From Albifimbria verrucaria (lineage: Eukaryota > Ascomycota > Sordariomycetes > Hypocreales > Stachybotryaceae): a stretch of 64,000 nucleotides of DNA. The position numbers and the translations under genes are program-made. Below, piece by piece: positions 43,830 through 55,508 of this stretch. Numbering within the stretch: position 1 is the first letter of the stretch; every line of letters begins with the position of its first letter. Under the pieces are notes generated by a model that worked only from the letters and a program-made list of their open reading frames with translations, was not told the origin of the DNA and made no database searches. The stretch lies in assembly GCA_020081605.1 (NCBI GenBank), contig JAHREC010000049.1:3596001-3660000 (forward strand), written 5' to 3'.

Positions 43830-44130
43830 ATGGCATGGTGTAAGTAGGCATTTGGAATCGCGCTTCGCTTGTTCTGATCCTCTCCCAGTCAGCGAACGAA
43901 CAACCCGTCTCGCGCAAGACATGGCGCACTTCAATTTCTGCTTGATGGGTTTCTTTAGGGCGGGCATCGCGTACAAACACTACCGAAAAACCGGCTGGCA
44001 GGACTTGGATACATTTGACAAGCTTTGTGTTTTCTGGGGAGTGTTCATGTTGCTGTTTTTCTTCTTAAAGTTGGCAGAGATAAGGGAGAGGCGGCTGATG
44101 TCTTCTCGAGAGCAGGTCAGCAAAGCTTGA
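43830..44130 (+). CDS. Small single-pass membrane protein
   Basis: 83 residues in two exons. The tiny first exon (MAW) is joined across a 49-bp intron (43840-43888, GTAAGT...CCCAG) to FSERTTRLAQDMAHFNFCLM and GFFRAGIAYKHYRKTGWQDL. A strong membrane helix (LCVFWGVFMLLFFFLKL) follows and the end is REQVSKA. If the first exon is wrong, translation could begin at the internal ATG (MAHFNF, 43921). Not recognised. Confidence 0.5.
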
Positions 44131-44411
44131 ACAAGGTGGATGAAGGAAATCGTTGTTAATGTTCACCATGGTTCAGTCAAGCTCCAAAATCTGCTGGGCA
44201 TCGGGTCAAAGAATTTGGTTTGTTAAGCCGTCTGTAAGACCTCTGATGGGCGTTTGTGTGTGCAAGGGACTGCATGAAGCTGGCATCAAATCATGTGCTA
44301 TTCTTCACCAATATGAGATGATTGCCCAGGAACTCGAAAAAGAAGATCCTAACGTCATGGCCCGTCTTCAACCTTGCCCAGCTAACCAAGAGGATTCGAG
44401 ATTGGTGTCAA

Positions 44412-44517
44412 TTTACGTCGGTTTTTAGTCGTTTATTTTTCGATATTTGGTCGATTTTTTGTCGAGATATCTACGCTAGATCTGCGCTAGATCTGCGGAA
44501 TTTCTGCCTTCCCACTG
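44412..44517 (+). repeat. Solo terminal repeat of the TA-CAGT family
   Basis: It aligns with the right end at 32281-32369 and the inverted left end at 27165-27250, including GAGATATCT, the CTAGATCTGCGG core and the end CTTCCCACTG|TA. The core CTAGATCTGCG is partly duplicated here. No matching left end is seen in the window. Confidence 0.65.
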
Positions 44518-44857
44518 TATTGAGGGTGAAGCCACAAGAAGACCGAAAGGATCCTATCAAGAGGAAGGCCCAGCAGGAGAGAAGTTTATTAAGCAAAACG
44601 GAACAGCGAGTGAAGAGCATGAAGTGCTCGAGCGGAAGTGAGAAAGATGCCCAGGGCAGCTTCTGCTTTGCTTCTTTAATGAGGATAATTAGGTTTGGGC
44701 CTATCAATCTCATCGGTAACTGATCGAAGGTCTTATCGTGTGAGGCTATTGGTCAAAGGTCAATGTATCTTTTGATGATAAACTCTTGGTGTTTTTAATC
44801 TGCTATCTGCCTTAAGCCCTACTACCGTGACGATATTCCTGACCCGGCTGCTAACGA

Positions 44858-45070
44858 ACCTGATTTCTAGGGCCCTGAAGGCAGCTGTCCCGAGCCTTGA
44901 TGATCGTGATAGCGAGCGTAGCGAGGCCAGCTCGATGCAATCGCCGCCGGAGGCATTGCTAGGGGCCCTTGATATTGCTATTGACCTTGCCTTTGGCATA
45001 CCATAGAGCCCACCCGGCTTTCTGCTTTGCTTACCCCTACGGGAAGGGCTCACGTTCCCGTAATGACTAG
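44858..45070 (+). repeat. Helitron-like 3' end repeat, copy 3 (longest)
   Basis: It contains the coding-like ERSEASSMQSPPEA stretch shared with copy 1, the TTGCCTTTGGCATACCATA block shared with copy 2, and the hairpin TACGGGAA/TTCCCGTA followed by ATGACTAG|T at 45067-45070. Confidence 0.6.
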
Positions 45071-45202
45071 TTATATCAAGAGCGGAATCGGGACAAGATT
45101 AACAAGCAGAAGAGAGCGCATTATCACCGAAATAGTGCCAAGATCTTGGCCGGACAGAAGGAGATGCGACAAACGACGCGACTAATAGATCCTACTACCA
45201 AT

Positions 45203-45745
45203 TCACTGCAAAACTTCCCCAACAATGCCCTCTGTACCGTCGCGAGGTCCCAGATACAGAATGTGGTGCAAGATTTGCGTGGCATCTCCGTCCTCTCGTC
45301 GCCACCAGTACCTGACCTTGACCAAGAGTCCTTTACTTGCCCCGTCGTCCGTCCACAAGTCTACCCTCAGTCCAGACCAGTCCTCCGACCTGGCCTTTGC
45401 CTCGAGCTCCTGAGGGTCCGAGAAGCCAATCTGCTGCACCTGTTCCGCCGTGCCAAACTCGAATTCCCCATCTCGGAGCGGTCGAATCGTGTAGTAGTGC
45501 TTAGTGTTTGCATCCATCCGCTTGATGGCATCGTCAATGGCTGCGATGCCGCTCTCAGCCTTGGCGGACTCTTGGAGGAAGCGCACAATCGTGTCTCGGT
45601 TGCGAGCGGCATATGACGGATACGGCTGGCAAATCTGCATGCATTCTGGTGAAAAGAAGCCGCTCTTGGCTTCAATATCAGGCGCGCGCCGGTACGCAGC
45701 GTAGAGCTCCTTCAAAGCGGCCACAGATTCCATATCGACGGTCAT
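45203..45745 (-). CDS. SnoaL/NTF2-like small protein
   Basis: 180 residues, intact. MTVDMESVAALKELYAAYRR, FSPECMQICQPYPSYAARNR, DTIVRFLQESAKAESGI and a beta-rich half ending VRYWWRREDGDATQILHHIL. This is the cone-shaped NTF2/SnoaL-like fold of fungal hypothetical proteins, often an isomerase- or hydrolase-like pocket. No catalytic assignment is possible. Intact frame, probably the first gene of the conserved block to the right. Confidence 0.6.
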   Translation of the reverse strand: MTVDMESVAALKELYAAYRRAPDIEAKSGFFSPECMQICQPYPSYAARNRDTIVRFLQESAKAESGIAAIDDAIKRMDANTKHYYTIRPLRDGEFEFGTAEQVQQIGFSDPQELEAKARSEDWSGLRVDLWTDDGASKGLLVKVRYWWRREDGDATQILHHILYLGPRDGTEGIVGEVLQ

Positions 45746-46557
45746 TGTTGCGGTGAGTGAATTGGGTAAGCAGAGATGGAGCCGTGTGCCAAATATGCCC
45801 AGCTTTTTACGGGTAAAGCCGAAGATATGTAATCAACCATGCCCGATATTGCGGTTAATCCAAATATGTCGATCCGTTTCTCGGTCTTGCTTGAATGAAT
45901 GTGGGAACCAAGACAGCATCAACGTTGTCGCATCAGATCGTGACGGCCACACATAAGCATTTTATCTACGTAAATTCTACAGAGTTTCGATGAAAATTAG
46001 AAACTATTCCGTAATTTTCTGATGAATTTATCGTGATTTTCTGGTAATTTCTCTAATAACTGGCGTGCACATTGAGGTGTCATGATCGAATTGACTCGAC
46101 GCATCTGAAAGGACAACACCAGAATCAACACTCACGCATCAAAAGTCATGCACGCAAAGGTCGAATGCGAAGTAGGAATAGGCTGGTGGGATATGAAAGT
46201 GAAGTATAAAAACTTTATAAATTTATAAATTTATGCAAAAAGACTGGTTTTATAATATTCCCCGCCGCATTACATCTATTCATATCAATCACCCAATGCC
46301 TCATCACTTCCGGCCACGTCTTCCCACTAGTCGATTCATTGATAATCACAAGCATCATATCCACATGTCAATTTTCCGCTGCGCGCTCAGCGCCTGTCCA
46401 TCTACCTTTGTTGATTAAGCTCGACTACGCTAATGGCTTACCACGATCCCACTTCCGTCAACAACCCTGCTTAGACATCACGCACGCTGACAATTAAGAT
46501 GAGAGCGTGGGCGCCTGCATTGCGAGCCGCAGCTCGAACTGCATCTCAAACCGCATC
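45746..46557. other. Intergenic region
   Basis: AT-rich between about 45960 and 46250, with no gene seen. An ATG at 46500 opens an Arg/Ala-rich frame (MRAWAPALRAAARTASQTAS) that looks like a mitochondrial presequence. It could be the true N-terminus of the next gene if a base is missing. Confidence 0.4.
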
Positions 46558-47494
46558 ATGTTCGCCGTCACCACCCTTCTTCTAGTTTTGTCGTTAACGT
46601 TGGTGCCAGTGCGAGCGGCTACGCGAAAACTACCAGCGCAAACTCTGGCCGTACGACCGTTTACGACGACATGCGCGTGGAACTCACCCAAGATAGCGCA
46701 GACCCAGGCGCTCCTGACACGGGATCTCCTGCACGACTTGCGCGGATTCTGGTACGAGCACGTCGACGATGACGGGCTGGTGCTGCCGGGGCGAGAGGAG
46801 AACATGCGGTGGTACGCGGGAGGCGAAGAGTTTGACCGGCTCTGCGTGTGAGTTTCCGGGTCGGATTGGAGGTGGGAGTGGACACCGCTAATGATGCAAG
46901 GCAACGGTACGCGCCGACGCTTGAGGCGATCCGCGCATCGGGAGCAACGGCGGCAGACGTTTTGGAGGTTGCGCAGCCGCAGGGACCGTTGGACTGGCTA
47001 GCGCTGGTGCTGCTGCTTGATCAGATGCCACGCAACGCGTACCGAGGAGCGTCGTCCAAGGTCGTGTTTGAGCGGTTCGACCCAATCGCACGGGACATTG
47101 CGACAACGGCCATTGCGCGAGGAATCCCGGACGCGCCGGAAGTGCGATGGCAACTGGGCTACCGGCTGTGGTTCTACCTGCCGCTGATGCACTCGGAGGA
47201 CCTGGCGATGCACGAACAGGCAGTCAAGCTGTACAACGCGGTAGTCAAGGACGTGGAGAGCCTGCTAGGACCAGAGGACGCGAGCTGGGACGAGCACCGG
47301 CGTAACGCGGCGAGGGTGGTAAAGGCTCAGGGGACGAGGCCTTGAAGCAGGCGTCGACGAGCGCCGACTATGAGAGGCGCCACCAGGTGATTATCCAGCG
47401 GTTTGGACGATACCCGCACCGCAACGCAGCATTGGGACGGAAGAACACGGCAGAAGAGGACGAGTATTTACGGAATGGAGGAGAGACGTTCTAG
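46558..47494 (+). CDS. DUF924 family protein, probably mitochondrial
   Basis: N-terminal hydrophobic/basic presequence (VRPFTTTCAW), then the DUF924 fold: LLHDLRGFWYEHVDDDG, a 53-bp intron (46848-46900), GPLDWLALVLLLDQMPRNAYRG, FDPIARDIATTAIARG, LGYRLWFYLPLMHSEDLAMH, and after a one-base shift near 47336 RHQVIIQRFGRYPHRNAALG and TAEEDEYLRNGGETF. The LLDQxPRN, PLMHSED and RFGRxPHRN motifs are diagnostic. TPR-like helical family of unknown function. The start may be 46500 rather than 46558. Confidence 0.85.
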
Positions 47495-47803
47495 ATGTCA
47501 AGGCAGGGGGCAGACAACATCTAGGCCATGGTCTACACGACGATTTACTGTACAGTACACAAGAAGGATATGTATACGGATACAACCATAAATAAACCAA
47601 AGAACCGCTCAGCTTCGATACCACAAGATACAGGGTCCAGAGTGGCTGGTGCTTCCCGCACTGTCTACCCGTCGATCGCATGTCAAACGCACTAACCCTG
47701 GCATGGCCAACGAATGATTCCGTGTAAACGCACGGCCTGGATGTAACGTCCTCGTCTCCCCTCCTCTCCTCTCCTCTCTTTGTTCCTCCTTCAAACAACA
47801 GCC

Positions 47804-48560
47804 ATGGTCTCTACACGGTCCTCCACCCTCACCAAGACCCCGAGCCCAAGCGCCAGTCGCCCCGCGTGGCCTCGCGCACCTCGCGATCCTGGCGCCATGA
47901 GCCGTCCACCCTGACGCTGGCCTGGATGGCCATTTCGCTGCCGCTCGTCGTTTGTAGGTATCCCAACCGGAAAGAAAGGCGCGAGCTGACCAGCAGGGGA
48001 TACGATTTACGTCCTCGGCCGCCCGCACACGATGGAGGGCGGCGCGCTGTACTGGCCCATGTACGTGCCTTACAAGCTATACGGCACCGTCGACTACGTT
48101 TACGGCTGGAAGGCGTTTGACGCGCGCTACGGGTTTACCGGCGCGCAGGGCTTCCTGAACCTGATTGAAACGCTCATGTACGGCGCGTACCTGGCGCTGC
48201 ACTACCGGGGCAAGGAATCGGGCTCCAACAACTCGCTCGCCGTGTTGGTGGGCTTCAGCGCGGCCGTCATGACCTTGAGCAAGACGGTTCTGTACTGTAA
48301 GTGGTTTTTCCCGTATTACCGACGTCGCTGACCGACAGGGCTCAACGAGTACTACGGGAATTTGCCAACATTGGCCACAATCCCTTGTTCGACCTCATCT
48401 TTCTCTGGATCATTCCAAAGTAAGTAATCTTCCTCTTCTGGAGATCCAGGCTAACCGCTGCAGTGGCGCGTGGCTGGTCGGGTCGTCGTACATGATTTGG
48501 GATCTGGGCTCCGACATTCTCCAGGGACTCAACAGCGCCTCGGCTCCAAAGAGGGCATAA
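47804..48560 (+). CDS. Multi-pass membrane protein, EXPERA/EBP-like
   Basis: Four probable helices: TLTLAWMAISLPLVV, IYVLGRPHTMEGGALYWPMY/VPYKLYGTVDYVYGWKAF, GFLNLIETLMYGAYLAL, SLAVLVGFSAAVMTLSKTVL and FDLIFLWIIPNGAWLVGSSY. The end is QGLNSASAPKRA. Introns near 47954-47996, 48296-48338 and 48421-48463. One-base shifts near 47858 and 48360. Topology and the GW/LNLIE pattern resemble the EXPERA/emopamil-binding fold of sterol isomerases, but catalytic residues are not certain, so I give the fold only. Confidence 0.6.
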
Positions 48561-48602
48561 TGTCGGGTTACTACAAAAAGGGTATCTAGTCATAGTGCAT
48601 AG

Positions 48603-50698
48603 TTATTCCAACCGTTTGAATCCACCTAAATCAGCATACTGCCCCCACGCAGACGAGTCGTCCGGCTCCGTCCGCTCTCCTATAAATGCATCCATCGCAT
48701 CCCACTCGTCCGCGGCCGTTCTCTCAAACACGCGATCGGGAACGGATCGGTTGGAGAACCGGCTGATGCGCTTTAAATCCGTGAGAAAGCTGTCTCGTTG
48801 GGTGGCTGCAGGCCGTTCGTAGGGTTCCTTTCTCCTCAGTGACATGAATACCGAGACGGGTCTGAGCAGGTTAACTCCTTCGAAAGAGTTGGACCGGGAC
48901 TCTAGGGTGTCGGAGTCGGTGCTTTGTAGAGACGGAGTCTTTTCGGCAAAGTCGCTGCGGGTCATTGAGCAAGGGCTTGTGTTTTGTGCCGGAGCAAGTC
49001 CAACGGACTTTAATATTTTGAGAGAGTTGCGGACGGCGCTGTTGCGGGACAAAGCCCGAGCAAGGGAAGGTGGTTGCGGCTGAGGGCATTGGGTCAGCGC
49101 AAAGTAATCGATATCTGGCTTGATTTCGAAATCGCGCTCTGCCAGCTGTTCCGCAAGGTCGGTGTGACGGCGCCGCAATGGCTTCGTCTCCCAAGGTGGC
49201 AGATCCCGTGTGTTGACTGCGAGATGGTACGGCACATGGGCCTCGTCTCGGACCTCTGGCGGCTCGTCGGTCACGTTGCGGAGGACCTGGTATACGGCAT
49301 AAATCAAGACCCAGCGCACCTTTCGCGCGTCCGCTACCGAAACCTTTTCGCGCTTGTCGGACTTGTTTAGGGGACGATGGATTCGGCCTCAAACTTGCGG
49401 TACGCTCGCACGAGGTCGTTTTGAAAGACGTGGTCCTTCCAATTGGACGCCTTGACGAGTGCGGCGTGAGCCAGCAAACGATTGTCGGGTTGTAGTTTGG
49501 TCTCCCTTGACAGCCAGGACTTTTGTTTCTGGTTGATTTCTGGAATCAAAGGCAAGGGATTGTTCAAGCTTTGGTATCGACAGCGGGCGTCAAACGATTG
49601 TATCAGCTGGAGGGTGCAGATTCCGCCAGACATGTTGGGGCGGCTTCCTTCATCGACCAGCAGCTCGTAAAGAGCTTCAAAGTCTTCTCGCATCGCCCGG
49701 AACAAATCAGGGTCAAACGAGCGTGGGGGTAATACCCCAGCTGCGTCGTGTAAAACGACAGCAGAAAGCTTCGGAACCGCTCGAGGTGGGCGTGGGCCCC
49801 GGCGGATACGCCAAGGTAAGACTCGGACAGCTCTTCATCCAGAAAATTCCGTAGCATGTCAGAAGCCTGGTACAGCCTCAAGCTCATTTCGCATCGTGAC
49901 TTGCGAAGCAGTTTCTTGGTCGCGCGTCGCGTGTGCTGCGATTGTTAGATCCGAATGTCGACAGACAAGAGACATACCTGGTACTCGGAGCTGTTGTACA
50001 GCAGATCGCTCATCCCCACGCAGTGACAAAAGACGTGACGTAAAGCTCGCTCAACTGAAAAGACTCGGCTAGGTGCAGCGTCGCCAAGGCGTAGTCCGGC
50101 TGGCAGACGAGGTCGGCGTAGCCTTGTGCCACGAGGTAGGCCGTGAGATCTTGGACATTGTTGACGCCGGTTCGGAACTCGTTCATGCTGTGCAGCAGTT
50201 GCACAAATGCATCGCCCAAAAATCCCCGACCAGCGGCCGTCCACACAGCCAGGCGAAAAAGTTCCTCGTAGCCAGGTGGTAGCCGAAAGCATGAGCCTTG
50301 TCTACTGGCGCGGGAATGTGAATGTCGATGCCGCGCTTGGATGCGAGGCGTCCCCATCGCTCCAGGTCCTTGGTCGTCTGCGATTGAGGACCATTGACGA
50401 TGAACCGCTTGATCAAGGGATAGCATTTGGCGGACAACAGACTCGAAAAGTGAAGCCTAAACGAGGGCCTCTCCGCGACTGGCCTTTTGCGTAGAGATGG
50501 ACGAGGCACGTACCGCCTTCGAGCCATAGATCAGGGTCCTATTTTGTTAACGCCTGCAAACATCTCGAGCGGTCAACTCACCCGTCGCAGGCTGTCCCAG
50601 TCCGCACACGTCCGCGTCGTCCCGTCCCATCGCTTCACGGTCGAAGCGGTCTTTGCCTCGATGAAGCCGTCAAACGAAACAACATTCGACGGGGCCAT
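48603..50698 (-). CDS. Conserved fungal protein, DUF8004-like
   Basis: MAPSNVVSFDGFIEAKTAST, then VKRWDGTTRTCADWDSLRR, RPSFRLHFSSLLSAKCYPLI, DKAHAFGYHLATRNFFAW, FLGDAFVQLLHSMNEFRTG and QGYADLVCQPDYALATLHLA, followed by a helical part (YLGVSAGAHAHLERFRSFLL) and a Ser-rich C-terminal region ending GQYADLGGFKRLE. The KRWDG...TC.DWDSLRRD start is typical of a widespread ascomycete family (I believe DUF8004). Function unknown. Introns near 50535-50580 and 49935-49978. Frame breaks near 50500, 50300, 50010, 49725 and 49350. Confidence 0.65.
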
Positions 50699-51836
50699 TC
50701 TGCCCGGGTGCGCTGGTTAGACATGAAACAAATTGAGGCGGCCGTTGAGATATATAACAATTTGCTAGATCCAGATCCACAGCTGTGGTCAGGTCATTGA
50801 CCGGCTCCGGCGTGGAAGGGATGGCCATGCAAGTCTCGACGCCATGTCTTAGCGCCATCACGACGATGGGAAAACGAGGCAAACTTTACTGGGCAGACGC
50901 GTCTAGACTGCACTTTGGGCCCAATGAATGGGTGGCCAAGAAGGTGGCCTGGTAATCCTCCCAACAACCCCTCCAATAACTGCATTCAATAATGCACAAG
51001 ATGGCCAGCTGCTGAAATGCGAAGCTGAGAATGAGGACCCCTGTCGATGGTGGGCGGGCCACCACGCTACAGATCGCATCTAATCAGCTCAGCCCAGCAC
51101 ATGGCTGCAGCATCCAATGTCCCACTTGTCGGAGGGTGAATACGTGGGGGCGAGCCAAACCAAACCCTCGGAGTAATGTCGCGGCTGTTCCTTGTTTTGG
51201 TGTCTTTGTTTTGTACGCGGTGGATGCGTGTGGGTAGAGGTCGACAACGTACAGTAGTAAAGGCTGAATAGTTCCAGCCCTAATCATGACTGCTCTCGAC
51301 TCCTGTCTGTGACTGCTTTCTGCCTCTCATATCACTGCCCTCTTTTCTTTTCATGACTATCTCGTCATAATGGCATAGTGCTGCAAGTCTCGGGTTGGCG
51401 TGGTTGACGTGGTCGGCCATGTAAAGCCCACGAGTGCGTGTCTGCAGCCATAATTGACGGCAGGCATGAATGATCGTCTTCACTCGTGAGCTGATCTTAC
51501 CTTTGTTTCTGGTGCATCTTGGATATTGTCCGTCAGCGCGTCATGATAGCGTACGGTGTTATCCAGTCAAGGTGAAGCAATGGTCCGTGCAGCTATTGCT
51601 GTTTGGCCCTCAGCCACGTTCCGCTGGCTCGTTCTCGTCATATTCTCTTTGTGCTGTGTCGTCTCCAATCAGTTCTCTCTGTCTCGTCGTTTGTTGTGCA
51701 TAAACGGTGCAGCAGACTTGCAGTCGTGCCGTGCAATGCAGTGCAGTGCAGTCGCGAGATGCTACAGTACCAAAGTCAGCTGACCTACAACTTAACTGAG
51801 TGGATCCTCAACCTGTAAACTGCACCGCACAACAAC
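50699..51836. other. Divergent intergenic region
   Basis: 1.1 kb between two divergent conserved genes. No gene seen. Confidence 0.5.
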
Positions 51837-53500
51837 ATGGGACAAACGCCGTACACGTACATCCAGTGCCCATGCTCAGAGGTCGAGCGTGCCGACGATT
51901 CGCCCGTCGACCAGGCTGACGATGAGCTGACGTTTGATCCTCGAGCCCCGCGCTCCAACTTTAGCCTCTACCCGCTGGAATATCTGCTGTACTGCGAGGA
52001 CTGCCAGCAGATCCGATGCCCAAGATGCGTCAACGAGGAGACGGCCACCTACTTTTGCCCAAACTGCTTGTTTGAGGTCCCTAGCAGCAACCTGCGCAGC
52101 GAGGGCAACAGGTACGTTCGTCTTTGGTCTGTCTTTGTCACTTTTGCTCACAATTCAGGTGCACCCGAAGCTGCTATCAATGCCCCGTCTGCGTTAGCCC
52201 CTCCAAGTCGGCTCGATCCAGCCATCCACAGACGCCCAGCCGCTCGCCGCCGACGGCAACACAAACCCCACCGGCGGTCCGTTTGCCCTGTTCTGCCAGT
52301 ACTGCAATTGGTCCTCCAGCGAGATTGGCATCGAGTTTGACCGGCCGAGCGGCATCTACTCCCAGCTGTCCAAGGTGAAGAACGGTGGAGTGCCCAAGCT
52401 CACCGCCAGGGACGTCAAGGAGCGTCGTAAGGAGCATCCTGACGGGCCCCGGTGCCGGATGAGCTTGTGGACGCGGACCTGCAGTTTTCCAGCCTAAAGT
52501 CGTTTTACCAATCGCAGCTCGCTGAAGCCAGCACTTCTCTGGGGGCTGTCCTTGAACGATGGACCTGGTTTCTCGTCGCCGGCGGCGTTGACGCGGATAA
52601 TGTCTCTCTACACCGGCCGAGGACACCATACACAGCAAGGCCACTCCGACGTCATGCGAGAGGCCATCACTACCGAGGAAGGTCTGAAGCTTGAGCAGTT
52701 GGACGAGTCGGAGGAGATTAGGAAGCTGATGAACGGCGGCTGGGAGGAGACTGTGTCGCGCCAACAGCGAGCAGCCCAGCTCGAGGACGTACGGTTCCAA
52801 AGCGAGCTTCGACCTGTTCCTCACCTGCTTCGAACCAAACGTTCCAAGCGGTGTCCAGTATGCCGCCACATCATTTCCAAGCCCGAGAGCAAAGTCACCT
52901 CGAACCGCTTCAAGATTCGCCTCGTCGCCAAGTCGTACATTCCCAGCATCACCATAGCTCCCTCCACCCAACCGCTCGTGGCGTACCAGTAGGATCGCGG
53001 CCCGACGTGATTGAGGAAGCTCCACTACAGCCATTGAAGCCTTACCAGTACATCATCACGTTTGTCAATCCTCTTTTGAGTCGATCAAGGTCACCCTCGC
53101 GACGCCCAGCACCACGCCGGGGCGATTTGCCAGCAGAGTCACCGTTTTGTGCCCTCAATTCGAAGTGGATGCCAACACGGACATGTGGGACGACGCCCTC
53201 AAGGACGACGGGCAGGACCGGAGACGCAAGGGCGAAGAGAACACCGGGCAGGCCGAGGCGGGCAAGATCTGGGACAGGGGACGCAATTGGGTGAGCATCG
53301 TGGTGGAAGTTGTTCCCGCGTCGCTGCGGGTGTCGGGGCCCCTCCACGAGGATGAAGACATTCTGGAAATTCCCATGTTTGTGAGAATGGAGTGGGAAAC
53401 TGATGCTCAACACGACATCAGCGCAGCACCTGGCAGGGAGAAGGAGGCAAAGGAGAAGCGCGAGTTGGCGTACTGGTGCGTGCTGGGGTGGGACGTATAA
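51837..53500 (+). CDS. DCTN4: Dynactin subunit 4 (p62)
   Basis: Subunit of the dynactin pointed-end complex that links dynein to cargo. MGQTPYTYIQCPCSEVE, the zinc-binding N-terminus YCEDCQQIRCPRCVNEETAT, YFCPNCLFEVPSSNLRSEGN, an intron (52112-52158), CYQCPVC and FCQYCNWSSSEIGIEF. The later part has RTKRSKRCPVCRHIISKPES, NRFKIRLVAKSYIPSITI, YQYIITFVNPLFESIKVTL and WVSIVVEVVPASLRVSG; it ends LAYWCVLGWDV. One-base breaks near 52200, 52450, 52535, 52975 and 53090. In Neurospora the orthologue is needed for nuclear distribution (ropy phenotype); family knowledge. Confidence 0.9.
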
Positions 53501-53715
53501 GTGTAGAGTGATACCCATTTCGTCAATTTACAGTTTATCGAGTTCACAAGCACAAAGTTAGATGTCGATGCATGAATGGCGGCGATACATTGCCGGTTAC
53601 ATTGTATTCACAAGACATAGTGTCAACGGTAGAGTCAATTATCAAATAGCCTGTATTATCAAGCTACAGCCTAGACGCCAAGCCCTTTTTATGACCCAAA
53701 CCCATCAACAATCGC

Positions 53716-54604
53716 TTAGTACTCGGTGGTGCCGCTCTGGGGGAACTCAAAGTTGACGTTGCGACCAGTCAGACGTCGGTAGACCTCAGAGTAGGTGTCC
53801 AGGCGGTAGTCAACACCACCACGCTCCTTCTCGTCAAGGATGACCTTGAGGAGCTTGCTGCCGTCCTCCTTGGTGCGGAGACGCTTGCCGACAATCTCAA
53901 CGGGGTAGGTGAGATCGCTGAGGATGGCGTCGTGGACAGCAGTCAGGGTACGCGAACGAGGGCGCTTCTGCTTCTGGGTGTTGCGCGAGCGAGCGGAACG
54001 CTTGGGGCGGGGCAGGATGCGGCGAGAAGCGAGGATCAGGACATGGCGGTCAGAGAACTTCTTCTCGAGCTCGCGGGTCAGGCTAAGTTGATTGTTAGTA
54101 TGGTTCTTCTCACGGGGAGATGAGGCGAAGAAAAAAACTTACCGCTGCTGGACACGGTGGAAGCCCTGCAGGGAAGGGACGGGGACAAAGATGACAATAG
54201 CCTTCTTGCCGTGGCCGACTTCGATCTAATCAGACCCGAGTCAGCATGCGAGCTCCAGGACTAGCCTTGGACCGCTTCCCGTCCTGTTCCTCAAATGTCA
54301 ATTGCACTCCGGCGGCACGCAAATGCGGCCTCCACAACCTTGCATTCAATTTACTCGAATCGCGGTCGCGTCGGAGCACCTTGCCACGGGTGCTTGGGAA
54401 CAGGATGTCGGAATAGTAGCGGCTGCGGATTTCATGTTCTCACCTCGCGGGCAGAGACGAACTGCAGAGGTCGGAGGGCGACCTTGAGATCGGCAGTGTT
54501 GGTCTCGAGATCGTAGAGAGCCTGAGCAATGTTCTGCTCAAGCTCGGAGGGTTCTGCCGCGAAGGGCTGTTGGGGGCGATCTTGTTCAGGGCCTGGGCGC
54601 TCAT
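53716..54604 (-). CDS. RPS7: 40S ribosomal protein eS7
   Basis: [19 protein letters not shown], then [79 protein letters not shown] and [18 protein letters not shown]. It ends [14 protein letters not shown]. Cytosolic small-subunit protein of about 200 residues. Introns near 54229-54445 (about 215 bp, long, as in fungal ribosomal genes) and 54083-54142. A one-base break near 54555 (GGGTTC) disrupts the N-terminal exon. An essential gene with a frame break is strong evidence for an assembly error. Confidence 0.95.
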
Positions 54605-55508
54605 CTTGACTGCTGGTGCACTACGGTTGAGTTGAAGATGTCGCGATGGAGTCTGAGCGAAAGTTTTGGCAATTGGGGAAAGCAGATTGGGGTTTCTTGC
54701 CCTGTGTGTGAATTTTGCGCACGTGACGAGTGGACCCACCTGGGCTCCTGCTTTCTGATTTTGGATCTGCTACGGGGACCCACCTGCCAGGTCGCTCACC
54801 GCTCACCGAGGTGAGCAAGTGGGGCACTCGGGTATGCCCCACCACGTCATGCAGGGCAGTTGAGGTAGGTGCAGGCAGTCAAGAGCAACGGCACAACACA
54901 GAAAGCAGAAGGCAGAAGGTAGAAGACAGAAGGCATCATGTCTTTTGGTAAGTTGTTAGCCATTCTGCGTGATAATTGAGTGCAGATTGCAGCATTAGTC
55001 GCAGTTGGATCGTCATGAAATCTCTTGCTCTACCTACATGCACTCTTCTGCACCACTTACACGCACATGCGTTTGAACCGGCAACTCACCAGCTCTCGCA
55101 GCTCTGGCAGTTCTGGCAGCTCCTGCCAACTCGACAGGTACCTTTGCGAAGTTACAGTTTCCTTCCTTTTCCGACCACACCATTGAGAGGTGCCGGTACC
55201 TGCCCCAAGCTACGATGACGTGAACTGTTGAACGGAAGGTGCGCCTTCCTCAGAATTCGGCACCCAACGCTCCAAAAGCACACAATGGCCATATCATTCA
55301 TTTCCTCTGGCTCTCCCGCTTTCTCATCTTCAACCTCTTCATCCTCTCATCCTCTCACTCCCTCACCCTCACTCTCGTCTCTCCGTTTCTTTGTCCCTCC
55401 GTTCTTGTTCTCCGTTCTTCATCACCTGTCTTGATCGTCACCCTGCCTGGTCGTCAACCACCTGTCTCGCACTTCAGCTTGTTACGAAGTAGTTGCGGGC
55501 TGGTCAAG
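54605..55508. other. Divergent intergenic region
   Basis: It probably contains the promoters of eS7 and of the wall-protein gene. A candidate ATG with immediate GTAAGT at 54938 could be a tiny first exon, but I find no continuation. Confidence 0.5.

Larger units (their letters stand above)
44131..45202. other. Repeat-rich spacer
   Basis: It holds a solo TIR and a Helitron-like copy (listed separately) with fragments of open frame around them, such as QERNRDKINKQKRAHYHRN just right of the CTAG at 45067. No intact gene. Confidence 0.45.

Noticed and set aside
44159..44428. Small frame MFTMVQSSSKICW to the solo TIR
   Set aside because: It ends inside the TIR and has no family likeness; probably chance or a fragment.
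54938..55218. ATG followed at once by GTAAGT as a possible first exon
   Set aside because: No continuing exon with coding character before the wall-protein gene.
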